Below are positions 1 to 6,594 of a stretch of 6,689 bases of DNA, piece by piece. Source of the stretch: Chitinophaga pinensis (lineage in GTDB: Bacteria > Bacteroidota > Bacteroidia > NS11-12g > UBA9320); contig CAMDCQ010000130.1 of NCBI GenBank assembly GCA_945890595.1, positions 1-6,689 of the forward strand. The letters run 5' to 3'. Positions within the stretch are counted from its first letter, which is position 1, and each line of letters begins with the position of its first letter. Under the pieces are notes generated by a model. That model ran no database searches and had not been told where the DNA came from. It saw nothing but the letters and a program-made list of their open reading frames with translations. A program made the translations under genes and the position numbers.

Positions 1-1504
1 TTCTACCACTGCATTTAAACTAAAAAAAGACACTGTTGTTGGCATCGAGAAAAAAGCCATTATTATCTCATCGTTGGACTACGAAAAAGAGAATATTCAA
101 ACGGTTCTCGAAACAGAGATGGCAAGCGTTAAGCACGCCTCTTTTGAAACGCTGAAAGCGAATCATGAGTTTACTTGGGCTGCCAAATGGGAAGAAAGTG
201 ACATCGTTATCCATGGAGATATCTCTGCACAACAAGCCATTCGTTTTAACATTTTCCAATTAAACTGTACCTATACGGGTGAAGACGAACGCTTAAATAT
301 AGGACCGAAGGGATTTACGGGCGAAAAATATGGAGGAAGTACATACTGGGACACAGAGGCGTATTGCTTACCTTTTTATCAGGCCACTGCAGATCCAGAA
401 GTAGCGCGAAATCTGCTTATTTACCGATACAAACACCTGGATAGAGCTATTGAGAATGCCGGAAAACTTGGTTTTACCGATGGAGCGGCACTTTATCCTA
501 TGGTCACCATGAACGGTGAAGAATGCCATAATGAATGGGAAATAACCTTTGAAGAAATACATAGAAACGGGGCTATTGCTTACGCGATTTATGACTACAT
601 CAACTATACAGCCGATAAAAAATACCTAGCCGAGTATGGCTTAGAAGTGCTTATGGGCATAGCTCGCTTTTGGGCGCAACGTGTAAATTGGAGTGAAAAC
701 CAACAGAAATACGTCATGCTAGGTGTAACTGGCCCCAATGAATTTGAGAATAATGTAAATAATAATTGGTACACCAATAAATTAGCGGCTTGGTGCATGG
801 ATTATTGCCGAGAATCTATCGCTTGGGTAGAGCAAAATCATCCAGATGAGTACACGAGAATACTTACAAAAACAAAGTATAATGACAAGGAAGCCATAAA
901 ATGGGCTGAGATTTCAGCGAATATGTACTATCCCTATTCTGAAAAACACCAAGTCTTTTTGCAACAAGATGGCTTTTTAGACAAGGAGTTAATACCTGTA
1001 AAAGACCTTCCTGAATCACAACGCCCTATTGTTGAGCATTGGAGCTGGGACAGAATATTGCGTAGCTGCTACATAAAACAAGCCGATACCTTACAAGGGT
1101 TTTATTTCTTTGAAAACGAATATACAGACGAAGAGCATAAGCGTCATTATGACTTTTATGAACCACTCACCGTACACGAGTCCTCTTTGAGCCCTTGTGT
1201 GCACAGTATTTTAGCAGCTAAACTGGGTGATGAGAAACGTGCGTATGAATTTTACCTTAGAACTGCCCGTCTAGACCTCGACGATTATAACAATGATACA
1301 CGCGACGGACTTCATATTACAAGTATGGCAGGAACATGGTTAAGTATTGTCAAAGGATTTGCAGGTATGCGGGTAAAAAATGGTGAACTTACCTTCAAAC
1401 CGTTCTTACCTGAAAATTGGGATGGCTTTTCATTTAAAATTCGATTTAATGGAGATGTAAAAAACGTGTCTGTAACGAAAAAAGGAATAGAAATACACAG
1501 TTAA
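1..1504 (+). CDS. GH65 family phosphorylase, probably maltose phosphorylase (5'-truncated)
   Basis: Cytoplasmic enzyme expected to convert maltose and phosphate to glucose and beta-glucose-1-phosphate. The frame is open from base 2, so the gene runs off the left edge; about 500 residues are present against roughly 750-770 in the family, so most of the N-terminal beta-sandwich is missing. Visible GH65 landmarks: YGGSTYWDTEAYCLPFY at the start of the (alpha/alpha)6 barrel; VTGPNEFE at 725-748, with the expected general-acid Glu at 740-742; KQAD in the helix near 1077; HESSLS at 1175-1192, matching the phosphate-binding loop; then DGLHITSMAGTW and the small C-terminal beta domain. The acceptor loop reads HNEWEITFE (527-553), the form I associate with maltose rather than trehalose or kojibiose phosphorylases. 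An internal TTG at 74 is not a real start because conserved sequence continues upstream of it. It ends 49 bases before the GH13 gene, consistent with one operon. Family assignment is firm; substrate is a strong inference. Confidence 0.93.
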   Translation, partial: STTAFKLKKDTVVGIEKKAIIISSLDYEKENIQTVLETEMASVKHASFETLKANHEFTWAAKWEESDIVIHGDISAQQAIRFNIFQLNCTYTGEDERLNIGPKGFTGEKYGGSTYWDTEAYCLPFYQATADPEVARNLLIYRYKHLDRAIENAGKLGFTDGAALYPMVTMNGEECHNEWEITFEEIHRNGAIAYAIYDYINYTADKKYLAEYGLEVLMGIARFWAQRVNWSENQQKYVMLGVTGPNEFENNVNNNWYTNKLAAWCMDYCRESIAWVEQNHPDEYTRILTKTKYNDKEAIKWAEISANMYYPYSEKHQVFLQQDGFLDKELIPVKDLPESQRPIVEHWSWDRILRSCYIKQADTLQGFYFFENEYTDEEHKRHYDFYEPLTVHESSLSPCVHSILAAKLGDEKRAYEFYLRTARLDLDDYNNDTRDGLHITSMAGTWLSIVKGFAGMRVKNGELTFKPFLPENWDGFSFKIRFNGDVKNVSVTKKGIEIHS

Positions 1505-1553
1505 CAGCGTGTTGTATTTTTTCCTATAATTGCCTTAGCGTAAAAATGACACT

Positions 1554-3794
1554 ATGCACCATCTAACTAAGTCAATCGGTCTTGCAATTACTTTTCTTAT
1601 TTTGGCATCCGGATGCTCAAAAAATACGTCGACTCCGGAGGATTCTAAGCTCTTTGGTTTGGCCTCTCCTATTCAGTTGGTAGGTGATACTACCATCGTT
1701 GTAATTGCCGATTATTTTGAGAGTCCACTGCATATTGATTCTGTCGTTTCGGATGATGCTATAACGATATCGTTGGATAAGGCCAACCTCTACTTAGTAA
1801 GCAAAAATACAAAGCCGCTGAGTAATCTAACCATTTACGCTGAGGGTATTCCTTATGCAATTCTGGTGAAAGGAAAGAAAACCAAACCCGCAGTACTAAG
1901 CGTAGACTTTAGAGAGGATTATTCGTCGGTAAGGGTAAAAGGCGAGTTCAACAACTGGGATCCTTCGAAAACCGAGCTCATTAAGTCTGCGAATAACAAC
2001 TGGATAGCCCAATTAAATGTTAAGCCTGGAAAGTATCAATACAAGCTTATTGCCGATGGCAAAGAAATAGACGACCCAAGTAACCCCGTAACCATAAGTA
2101 ACGGCATGGGTGGCTTTAATAATGTGCTTGATGTTTCGGGGCCTTCTAAAGAGCTAACACCATCCATTGTAACCGAATCTTTTTCAACTAATGAAATTGT
2201 AATTTCTTCGGCACATACCGATGCTATTTATGCCTATTGGAACAACTTTAGCATAGAAACCAAAAAAGAAGGTAATAATTTTAAACTCCTAATTCCTGTC
2301 TTTGCTCGGAATATAAATCGCTCTCATATTCGAATTTTTGGATACAACCAAGACGCTGTAAGCAATGACTTGCTGATACCACTAGAAAAAGGAAACGTAA
2401 TTACCGATGCTAAAAAACTAAATAACAGTGACTGGCATAGCAGCATTATGTATTTTATGATGGTGGATAGATTTGTAGATGGCGATAAATCAAATAATCA
2501 TCCGGTAAATGATCCTGCAATATTACCCAAAGCCCAATATTACGGTGGTGATATTAAGGGGATTACCCAGAAAATAAAAATTGGTTATTTCAAAGACCTT
2601 CATATCAATACCATTTGGGTCTCTCCTATTACCCAAAACCCAATAGACGCGTGGGGACAGTTTCATGATCCAGAAACCAAGTTTAGCGGGTATCACGGCT
2701 ACTGGCCTGTTACCTCTACCACTGTAGATTTTAGATTAGGCTCTGAAGCTGATGTAAAAGAAATGCTTAGCGTAGCGCATCAAAACGGACTCAGTGTTTT
2801 GCTAGATTACGTTGCCAATCACGTTCATGAACAGCATTCTGTTTACCAGCAACACAAAGACTGGGTGACGCCACTCTATCTTCCCGATGGTACTATGAAT
2901 ACCGAACGCTGGGACGATCACCGACTTACCACGTGGTTTGATACTTTCCTGCCTACGCTTAATTTGGAAGATCCCAAAGTGGCTGACTTTATGATTGACT
3001 CAGCACTATTTTGGGTTACCAAGTATGATTTTGACGGATTTAGACACGATGCTACCAAACATATTCCGGAGAATTTTTGGCGCAATCTTTCCAAAAAAGT
3101 AAAATTAGTGAGTAAGGAAAAAGGGAAATACATTTACCAGATAGGCGAAACGTATGGTACCCACGATCTCATTAACAGTTACATTAGTTCTGGAATGCTA
3201 GATGCACAGTTTGACTTTAATATGTACGACAAAGCACTTCCTGTATTTGCTAAAGAACAGGCAAGTATGACGCAGCTGGCTGAAGCCCTAGAAGCGAGCT
3301 TAACAACGTACGGCTACCATCACTTGATGGGCAATATTACAGGTAATCAAGATAAACCACGATTTATGGGCTACGCCGATGGAAGCTTGCCTTTTGATTT
3401 ACCAGGTCAAGAGTACAAACGCATTGGCTGGAAGCAAGACATTACCGTACAAGACAACATAGCGTATAAAAAAATGGCAATGTTCAACGCGTTTAACATG
3501 ACTATTCCTGGTATTCCTATTATTTATTATGGTGACGAAATAGGCATGACGGGTGCAGGTGACCCTGACAATAGACGAATGATGCGCTTTGAAAATCTAA
3601 GCAAAGAAGAAATTGCACTTCAGAAGGAAATTGCCAAACTTACCCAGCTACGTACGGATAATATGGCGCTAATTTATGGGGATTTTACTATCCTAGAAAA
3701 CACTGAAAACCGATTGACCTATAAACGTAAGTACTTTAGCAATGAAGTTACGGTAACGTTAAATAAATCGGACTGGACCTATACAATTAACTAA
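1554..3794 (+). CDS. GH13 alpha-amylase-type lipoprotein with CBM48-like module
   Basis: Predicted lipid-anchored alpha-glucan hydrolase of the cell envelope. The first 20 residues form a lipoprotein signal ending in ASG before Cys21. Residues ~30-110 look like a beta-domain; ~118-190 resemble a CBM48/AMPK glycogen-binding module (FNNWD with Trp135, later KYQYKLIADGK); ~195-285 are probably another beta-domain. The GH13 barrel starts near Trp294. Region I is DYVANH (Asp418), region II GFRHDATKH (nucleophile Asp499), region III GET (acid Glu532). Region V reads LPTLN (466-470), closest to the MPKLN of the neopullulanase/cyclomaltodextrinase group. Region IV is GNQDKPR: Asp600 is present, but Gln599 stands where most members have His. 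Domain C is short, ending soon after residue 740. The ATG at 1554 has an A-rich TAAAA tract 8 bases upstream and gives an intact signal peptide. Exact specificity (amylase, neopullulanase, pullulanase) cannot be fixed by reading. Confidence 0.93.
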   Translation: MHHLTKSIGLAITFLILASGCSKNTSTPEDSKLFGLASPIQLVGDTTIVVIADYFESPLHIDSVVSDDAITISLDKANLYLVSKNTKPLSNLTIYAEGIPYAILVKGKKTKPAVLSVDFREDYSSVRVKGEFNNWDPSKTELIKSANNNWIAQLNVKPGKYQYKLIADGKEIDDPSNPVTISNGMGGFNNVLDVSGPSKELTPSIVTESFSTNEIVISSAHTDAIYAYWNNFSIETKKEGNNFKLLIPVFARNINRSHIRIFGYNQDAVSNDLLIPLEKGNVITDAKKLNNSDWHSSIMYFMMVDRFVDGDKSNNHPVNDPAILPKAQYYGGDIKGITQKIKIGYFKDLHINTIWVSPITQNPIDAWGQFHDPETKFSGYHGYWPVTSTTVDFRLGSEADVKEMLSVAHQNGLSVLLDYVANHVHEQHSVYQQHKDWVTPLYLPDGTMNTERWDDHRLTTWFDTFLPTLNLEDPKVADFMIDSALFWVTKYDFDGFRHDATKHIPENFWRNLSKKVKLVSKEKGKYIYQIGETYGTHDLINSYISSGMLDAQFDFNMYDKALPVFAKEQASMTQLAEALEASLTTYGYHHLMGNITGNQDKPRFMGYADGSLPFDLPGQEYKRIGWKQDITVQDNIAYKKMAMFNAFNMTIPGIPIIYYGDEIGMTGAGDPDNRRMMRFENLSKEEIALQKEIAKLTQLRTDNMALIYGDFTILENTENRLTYKRKYFSNEVTVTLNKSDWTYTIN

Positions 3795-3796
3795 TT

Positions 3797-5011
3797 ATTA
3801 GCTTTTTTCAAACATATCGCTATCAGCTATCTGTATTTTTAATCACAGCATGTGCTATCTTTCTTGGTTTAGAAATTCTAAGGGATGTGCAACGCGAAGG
3901 CGATTTTGGTGGTTATGTGGAAGCTGGAAAACTAGCATGGAACCAGGTGTATATTTATTCAGCGCATCGCAATACTTGGCCTCCATTTATGAGTATTATT
4001 ACCATTCCGCTGTATTGGCTAGATGCTGCAAGCTTTTTTGGATTGCGATTGATTTGGTTAGTAGGTATCGTAATAGCCTATTGGCACATATTTAAATGGA
4101 CTCTTTTTACGTTTTTTCAACAAAAACTGGTTCTTAAACTAAAGACAACAGAAACCAATCAAATAGCCTTAACAAACGCCACGTTCTTAGTTCCTTTTTT
4201 ACTTACTTTCCGCATTTTTATAGAAGAAGTAAGTAACTTACAGGTTAACGTTTACCTGCTTTGGCTCTGCCTATTAGCGTTTGATCTAGCGCAAAAAAAC
4301 CGTACTTTCCTGTCTGGCGTAGTGCTGGCTAGTTTGATGGCAACCAAGGTATATCCTATAATCATCTTGCCTTTTTTAGTATTCAAAAAGAAATTTAGGT
4401 GGCTTTTATTTACCTTAGCGGGGCTTGCAATTACCCATCTTGCGGTACTCGCTTTCTTTGGATTAGATAAGACTTCTTTGTACGTTGAATGGTATGTAAA
4501 ACAAGTAGCTTTAGGCTTTGATTGCAATCATTTTAACCAATCCTTATGGAGTTGGGTTTGTGGGTTATTCTCACATACCTCTAGATTTAACGAATTCTTT
4601 TTTAACCTAACCTCATTAGATGTTAGTCAGACGAAACTGATTAGTCTGTCCATTATAGCACTTGCAGCTATTTATGTGGCGTATCATTTTATACAAAATA
4701 AGAAAGCAGAACACCAGCTGGCATATCAATATATTATATCGCTTTCCTTCATACCTGTTTTCTCTCCTTTGGCTTGGAAATGCTACTTTGTATTTCTGGT
4801 ACCAGTGGTTATTGCGCTTTTTTATCAGTTACGAAATTCCAATAAGAAGTATTTTTTAGTTATTCCCTTATTACTCATAACCTTTAGCTCGGAGTTATTC
4901 ATTGGAAACACCTTGTCCGACTATACCGAATCATTGGGCTTTATTACCTTGAGCTCCTTTTTCATTTCCTTATTTGCAACCACCGAAATTTTCAGAACAC
5001 ATACACCATGA
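3797..5011 (+). CDS. GT87/DUF2029 family multi-pass membrane glycosyltransferase
   Basis: Predicted inner-membrane GT-C transferase. Characterised GT87 members are polyprenol-phosphate-mannose-dependent mannosyltransferases; donor and acceptor here are unknown. About ten hydrophobic segments are visible. Family-like signatures: an Asp in a GDFGGY loop (Asp codon 3902-3904) after the first helix, LQVN (4238-4249, usually GQxN), KVYP (4346-4357), NQSLWS (4535-4552) and SPLAW (4763-4777). The start is uncertain. The frame opens after a TAA at 3788-3790, and helix 1 lies at 3821-3880, but the first usual start codon is GTG at 3887, after that helix. I placed the start at the ATT of 3797; ATT 3794 is equally possible. 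A GTG start would give 374 residues and lose helix 1; ATT 3797 gives 404. The stop overlaps the next ATG (ATGA), and the gene starts within a few bases of the upstream stop, so it is co-transcribed with the amylases. A mutated start codon is the alternative. Family confidence is good, function low. Confidence 0.8.
   Translation: MSFFQTYRYQLSVFLITACAIFLGLEILRDVQREGDFGGYVEAGKLAWNQVYIYSAHRNTWPPFMSIITIPLYWLDAASFFGLRLIWLVGIVIAYWHIFKWTLFTFFQQKLVLKLKTTETNQIALTNATFLVPFLLTFRIFIEEVSNLQVNVYLLWLCLLAFDLAQKNRTFLSGVVLASLMATKVYPIIILPFLVFKKKFRWLLFTLAGLAITHLAVLAFFGLDKTSLYVEWYVKQVALGFDCNHFNQSLWSWVCGLFSHTSRFNEFFFNLTSLDVSQTKLISLSIIALAAIYVAYHFIQNKKAEHQLAYQYIISLSFIPVFSPLAWKCYFVFLVPVVIALFYQLRNSNKKYFLVIPLLLITFSSELFIGNTLSDYTESLGFITLSSFFISLFATTEIFRTHTP
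5008..5011 (+). other. ATGA stop/start overlap coupling the GT87 and GH13 genes
   Basis: The TGA stop of the transferase (5009-5011) shares bases with the ATG of the amylase (5008-5010). This is the classic arrangement for termination-reinitiation. It shows that the two genes share one transcript and suggests that amylase translation depends on ribosomes finishing the transferase. Seen directly in sequence; the coupling itself is inferred. Confidence 0.85.
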
Positions 5012-6402
5012 AAAAAATCATTTTTAGCGTATTAACCTTTAGCTTATTTGCCTGTAATTCTGCCAAAGAAGCCACTATCGAAGTAGCATCGCCCTCAGAA
5101 TGGGTACAAAATGCGACCATTTATGAAGTAAACATTAGGCAATATACCCCTGAAGGTACTTTCGCGGCGTTTGAAGCCAAATTACCACAACTCAAAGAGC
5201 TTGGAGTGGACATACTATGGTTTATGCCCATACAACCCATAGGTAAGCTAAATAGAAAAGCCGTAGGTGATTCCTTTGTGCAAGACTTAGCTAATCCTGA
5301 TTACGACAAATACTGGGGTAGTCCCTACTCTATTTCCGACTATAAAGCGGTAAATCCAAAGTATGGAACGGTAGAAGACTTTAAACGAATTATTGCTAAA
5401 TGCCATGATATGGGCATTAAAGTAATCTTGGACTGGGTGGGGAACCATACCGCTTGGGATAATGCTTGGATAACAGCACATCCTGATTGGTACACGCATG
5501 ACAGCACCGGAAAAATAACGGATCCTATTGGAGAAGATGGAAAATCTTGGGGCTGGACAGACGTGGCAGACCTAAACTACAAAAACAAAGAAATGCGTGT
5601 AGAAATGATCAAAAGTATGCAGTTTTGGGTTACCGAATGTGACTTAGATGGCTTTAGATGCGATGTGGCTATGGAAGTACCTACAGACTTTTGGAACGAA
5701 GCAAGAGTTGCCTTAGAAACGATTAAACCTATGTTTATGCTTGCAGAAAGCGAAACGCACAAACCAGATCAATTTGACAAGGCTTTTGATGCCTACTACG
5801 GTTGGGAAATGCATCACGTATTTAACAAATTAGCTAAAGGTGAAGTTACCGCAAGTGAAATTATCCGTGTGGTTAAGAACAAAGACAGCATAAACGGAAC
5901 AAGGGCCTTCCCTATGAATTTCATCACCAATCACGATGAAAATAGTTGGAACGGAACCATCGGCGAACGATTAGGTGAATCATGGAAAGCAATGGCCGTT
6001 TTGAGCTACGGTTTACGTGGAATGCCACTTATATACAGTGGACAAGAAGTAGGATTAAATCATCGCTTGAGTTTCTTCGGTAAAGATGAGATAGACTGGA
6101 AAGGAAAAGATGCTAAAGATTACTTCGGATTCTACCAGAGTTTAAACAGAATCAAATCTGATAAAGCTATGGCTACAACTAGTGCGATGGTTTTTCCAAA
6201 AGCACTTCAAGGCAAGAATACGATTACCGTAGATCGTGGCGAAAACGCTGAATACAGAATTGTAGTGAACGTTAGTTCTACCGCAGATGCCTCATATCCT
6301 AAATCTGCTTTGGAAGGCTACGGCGTAGACCTTTCTGATAAGTATGATGCTGCAACAGGAGTATTAGATGCATGGGGTTATATCGTATTGAAAAAGAAGT
6401 AA
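5008..6402 (+). CDS. GH13 alpha-amylase family lipoprotein (compact)
   Basis: Predicted envelope alpha-glucan hydrolase. A short lipoprotein signal ends LFA before Cys16, and the barrel begins almost at once (ATIYEVNIRQYTPEG), with no added binding domain, unlike the larger GH13 enzyme upstream. All GH13 regions are present: DWVGNH (Asp142), region V VADLN (186-190), GFRCDVA with nucleophile Asp219, LAES with acid Glu247, and TNHDEN with His309 and Asp310. Region II lacks the Lys-His pair found in the larger paralogue. A beta C-terminal domain of about 80 residues follows (AMVFPKAL to YIVLKKK). Translation is probably coupled to the GT87 gene through the ATGA overlap, and no Shine-Dalgarno sequence is visible. 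The complete catalytic set suggests an active alpha-1,4-glucan hydrolase, perhaps acting on maltodextrins; specificity is inferred only from the family. Confidence 0.93.
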   Translation: MKKIIFSVLTFSLFACNSAKEATIEVASPSEWVQNATIYEVNIRQYTPEGTFAAFEAKLPQLKELGVDILWFMPIQPIGKLNRKAVGDSFVQDLANPDYDKYWGSPYSISDYKAVNPKYGTVEDFKRIIAKCHDMGIKVILDWVGNHTAWDNAWITAHPDWYTHDSTGKITDPIGEDGKSWGWTDVADLNYKNKEMRVEMIKSMQFWVTECDLDGFRCDVAMEVPTDFWNEARVALETIKPMFMLAESETHKPDQFDKAFDAYYGWEMHHVFNKLAKGEVTASEIIRVVKNKDSINGTRAFPMNFITNHDENSWNGTIGERLGESWKAMAVLSYGLRGMPLIYSGQEVGLNHRLSFFGKDEIDWKGKDAKDYFGFYQSLNRIKSDKAMATTSAMVFPKALQGKNTITVDRGENAEYRIVVNVSSTADASYPKSALEGYGVDLSDKYDAATGVLDAWGYIVLKKK

Positions 6403-6419
6403 CTCAAACGGATAACCTG

Positions 6420-6470
6420 CTTCTTCTTTATGGCTAGTTCCAAAACAGGAATAAGCCGAGTAAGAAGAGG
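6420..6470. terminator. Long imperfect hairpin after the amylase operon, candidate terminator
   Basis: The inner stem pairs 6432-6441 (GGCTAGTTCC) with 6448-6457 (GGAATAAGCC) around a six-base AAAACA loop, with one A-A mismatch and one G-T wobble. Beyond a small internal loop, the outer arm pairs 6420-6430 with 6461-6470 (CTTCTTC-T-TTA against TAAGAAGAGG, one bulged T). It starts 18 bases after the last GH13 stop, the right place to end the operon. No T-tract follows on either strand; the nearest is TTTTTT about 30 bases downstream on the plus strand. It could instead protect the mRNA 3' end. Folding was done by eye only. Confidence 0.4.
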
Positions 6471-6520
6471 GCATTAATCGCCAGTACAATCAGGAGGATT
6501 TTTTGATGAGATAAATTCAT
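6434..6520 (-). CDS. Possible 28-residue single-pass membrane peptide
   Basis: On the minus strand an ATG (bases 6520-6518) opens a 28-codon frame beginning MNLSHQKILL and ending LFLFWN before TAG (6436-6434). About 20 consecutive residues are hydrophobic, enough for one membrane helix, with a polar N-terminus. The frame stays open upstream to about 6573 (residues such as FQNEITFDLHKLV), but contains no ATG, GTG or TTG there, so the peptide could be the tail of a longer product or a start-less remnant. It is convergent with the GH13 gene and divergent from the GAF gene. Its last codons lie inside the 6420-6470 hairpin. No Shine-Dalgarno site or promoter was recognised. It may be chance. Confidence 0.25.
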   Translation of the reverse strand: MNLSHQKILLIVLAINALFLLGLFLFWN

Positions 6521-6594
6521 GACCAGTTTATGTAGGTCAAAAGTAATTTCGTTTTGAAATGTCTTTCTATTAGATAAGTAATACTATTGTAATA

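Noticed and set aside
74..76. TTG as the start of the GH65 gene
   Set aside because: The same frame is open to the window edge and encodes family-like sequence upstream, and the enzyme would lack its N-terminal domain; the gene is cut by the window boundary.
1525..1532. TATAATTG, one mismatch from the Bacteroidota -7 element TAnnTTTG, before the large GH13 gene
   Set aside because: No TTTG-like -33 element sits at the right spacing upstream, and the short gap fits an internal operon junction.
1546..1566. Short ATG frame (MTLCTI) overlapping the large GH13 start
   Set aside because: Six codons, out of frame, with no sign of a leader peptide; the ATG at 1554 gives a complete lipoprotein signal.
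2918..3133. Minus-strand frames of about 60-90 codons inside the four large genes
   Set aside because: They lie opposite conserved enzyme or membrane-protein coding sequence and have no domain-like features; they are antisense shadows.
3850..4095. 81-codon plus-strand ATG frame overlapping the GT87 gene
   Set aside because: It lies in another frame of the transferase coding sequence; the transferase frame carries the family motifs and membrane helices, while this product has no recognisable pattern.
6393..6429. AAAGAAG / CTTCTTT inverted repeat spanning the last GH13 stop
   Set aside because: Only seven weak pairs with a 23-base loop, and it competes with the much stronger 6420-6470 hairpin.
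6582..6589. TACTATTG as a -7 promoter element for the GAF gene
   Set aside because: Its best upstream TTTG (6553-6556) is about 25 bases away, longer than the usual spacer, and it would lie only a few bases from the start codon.
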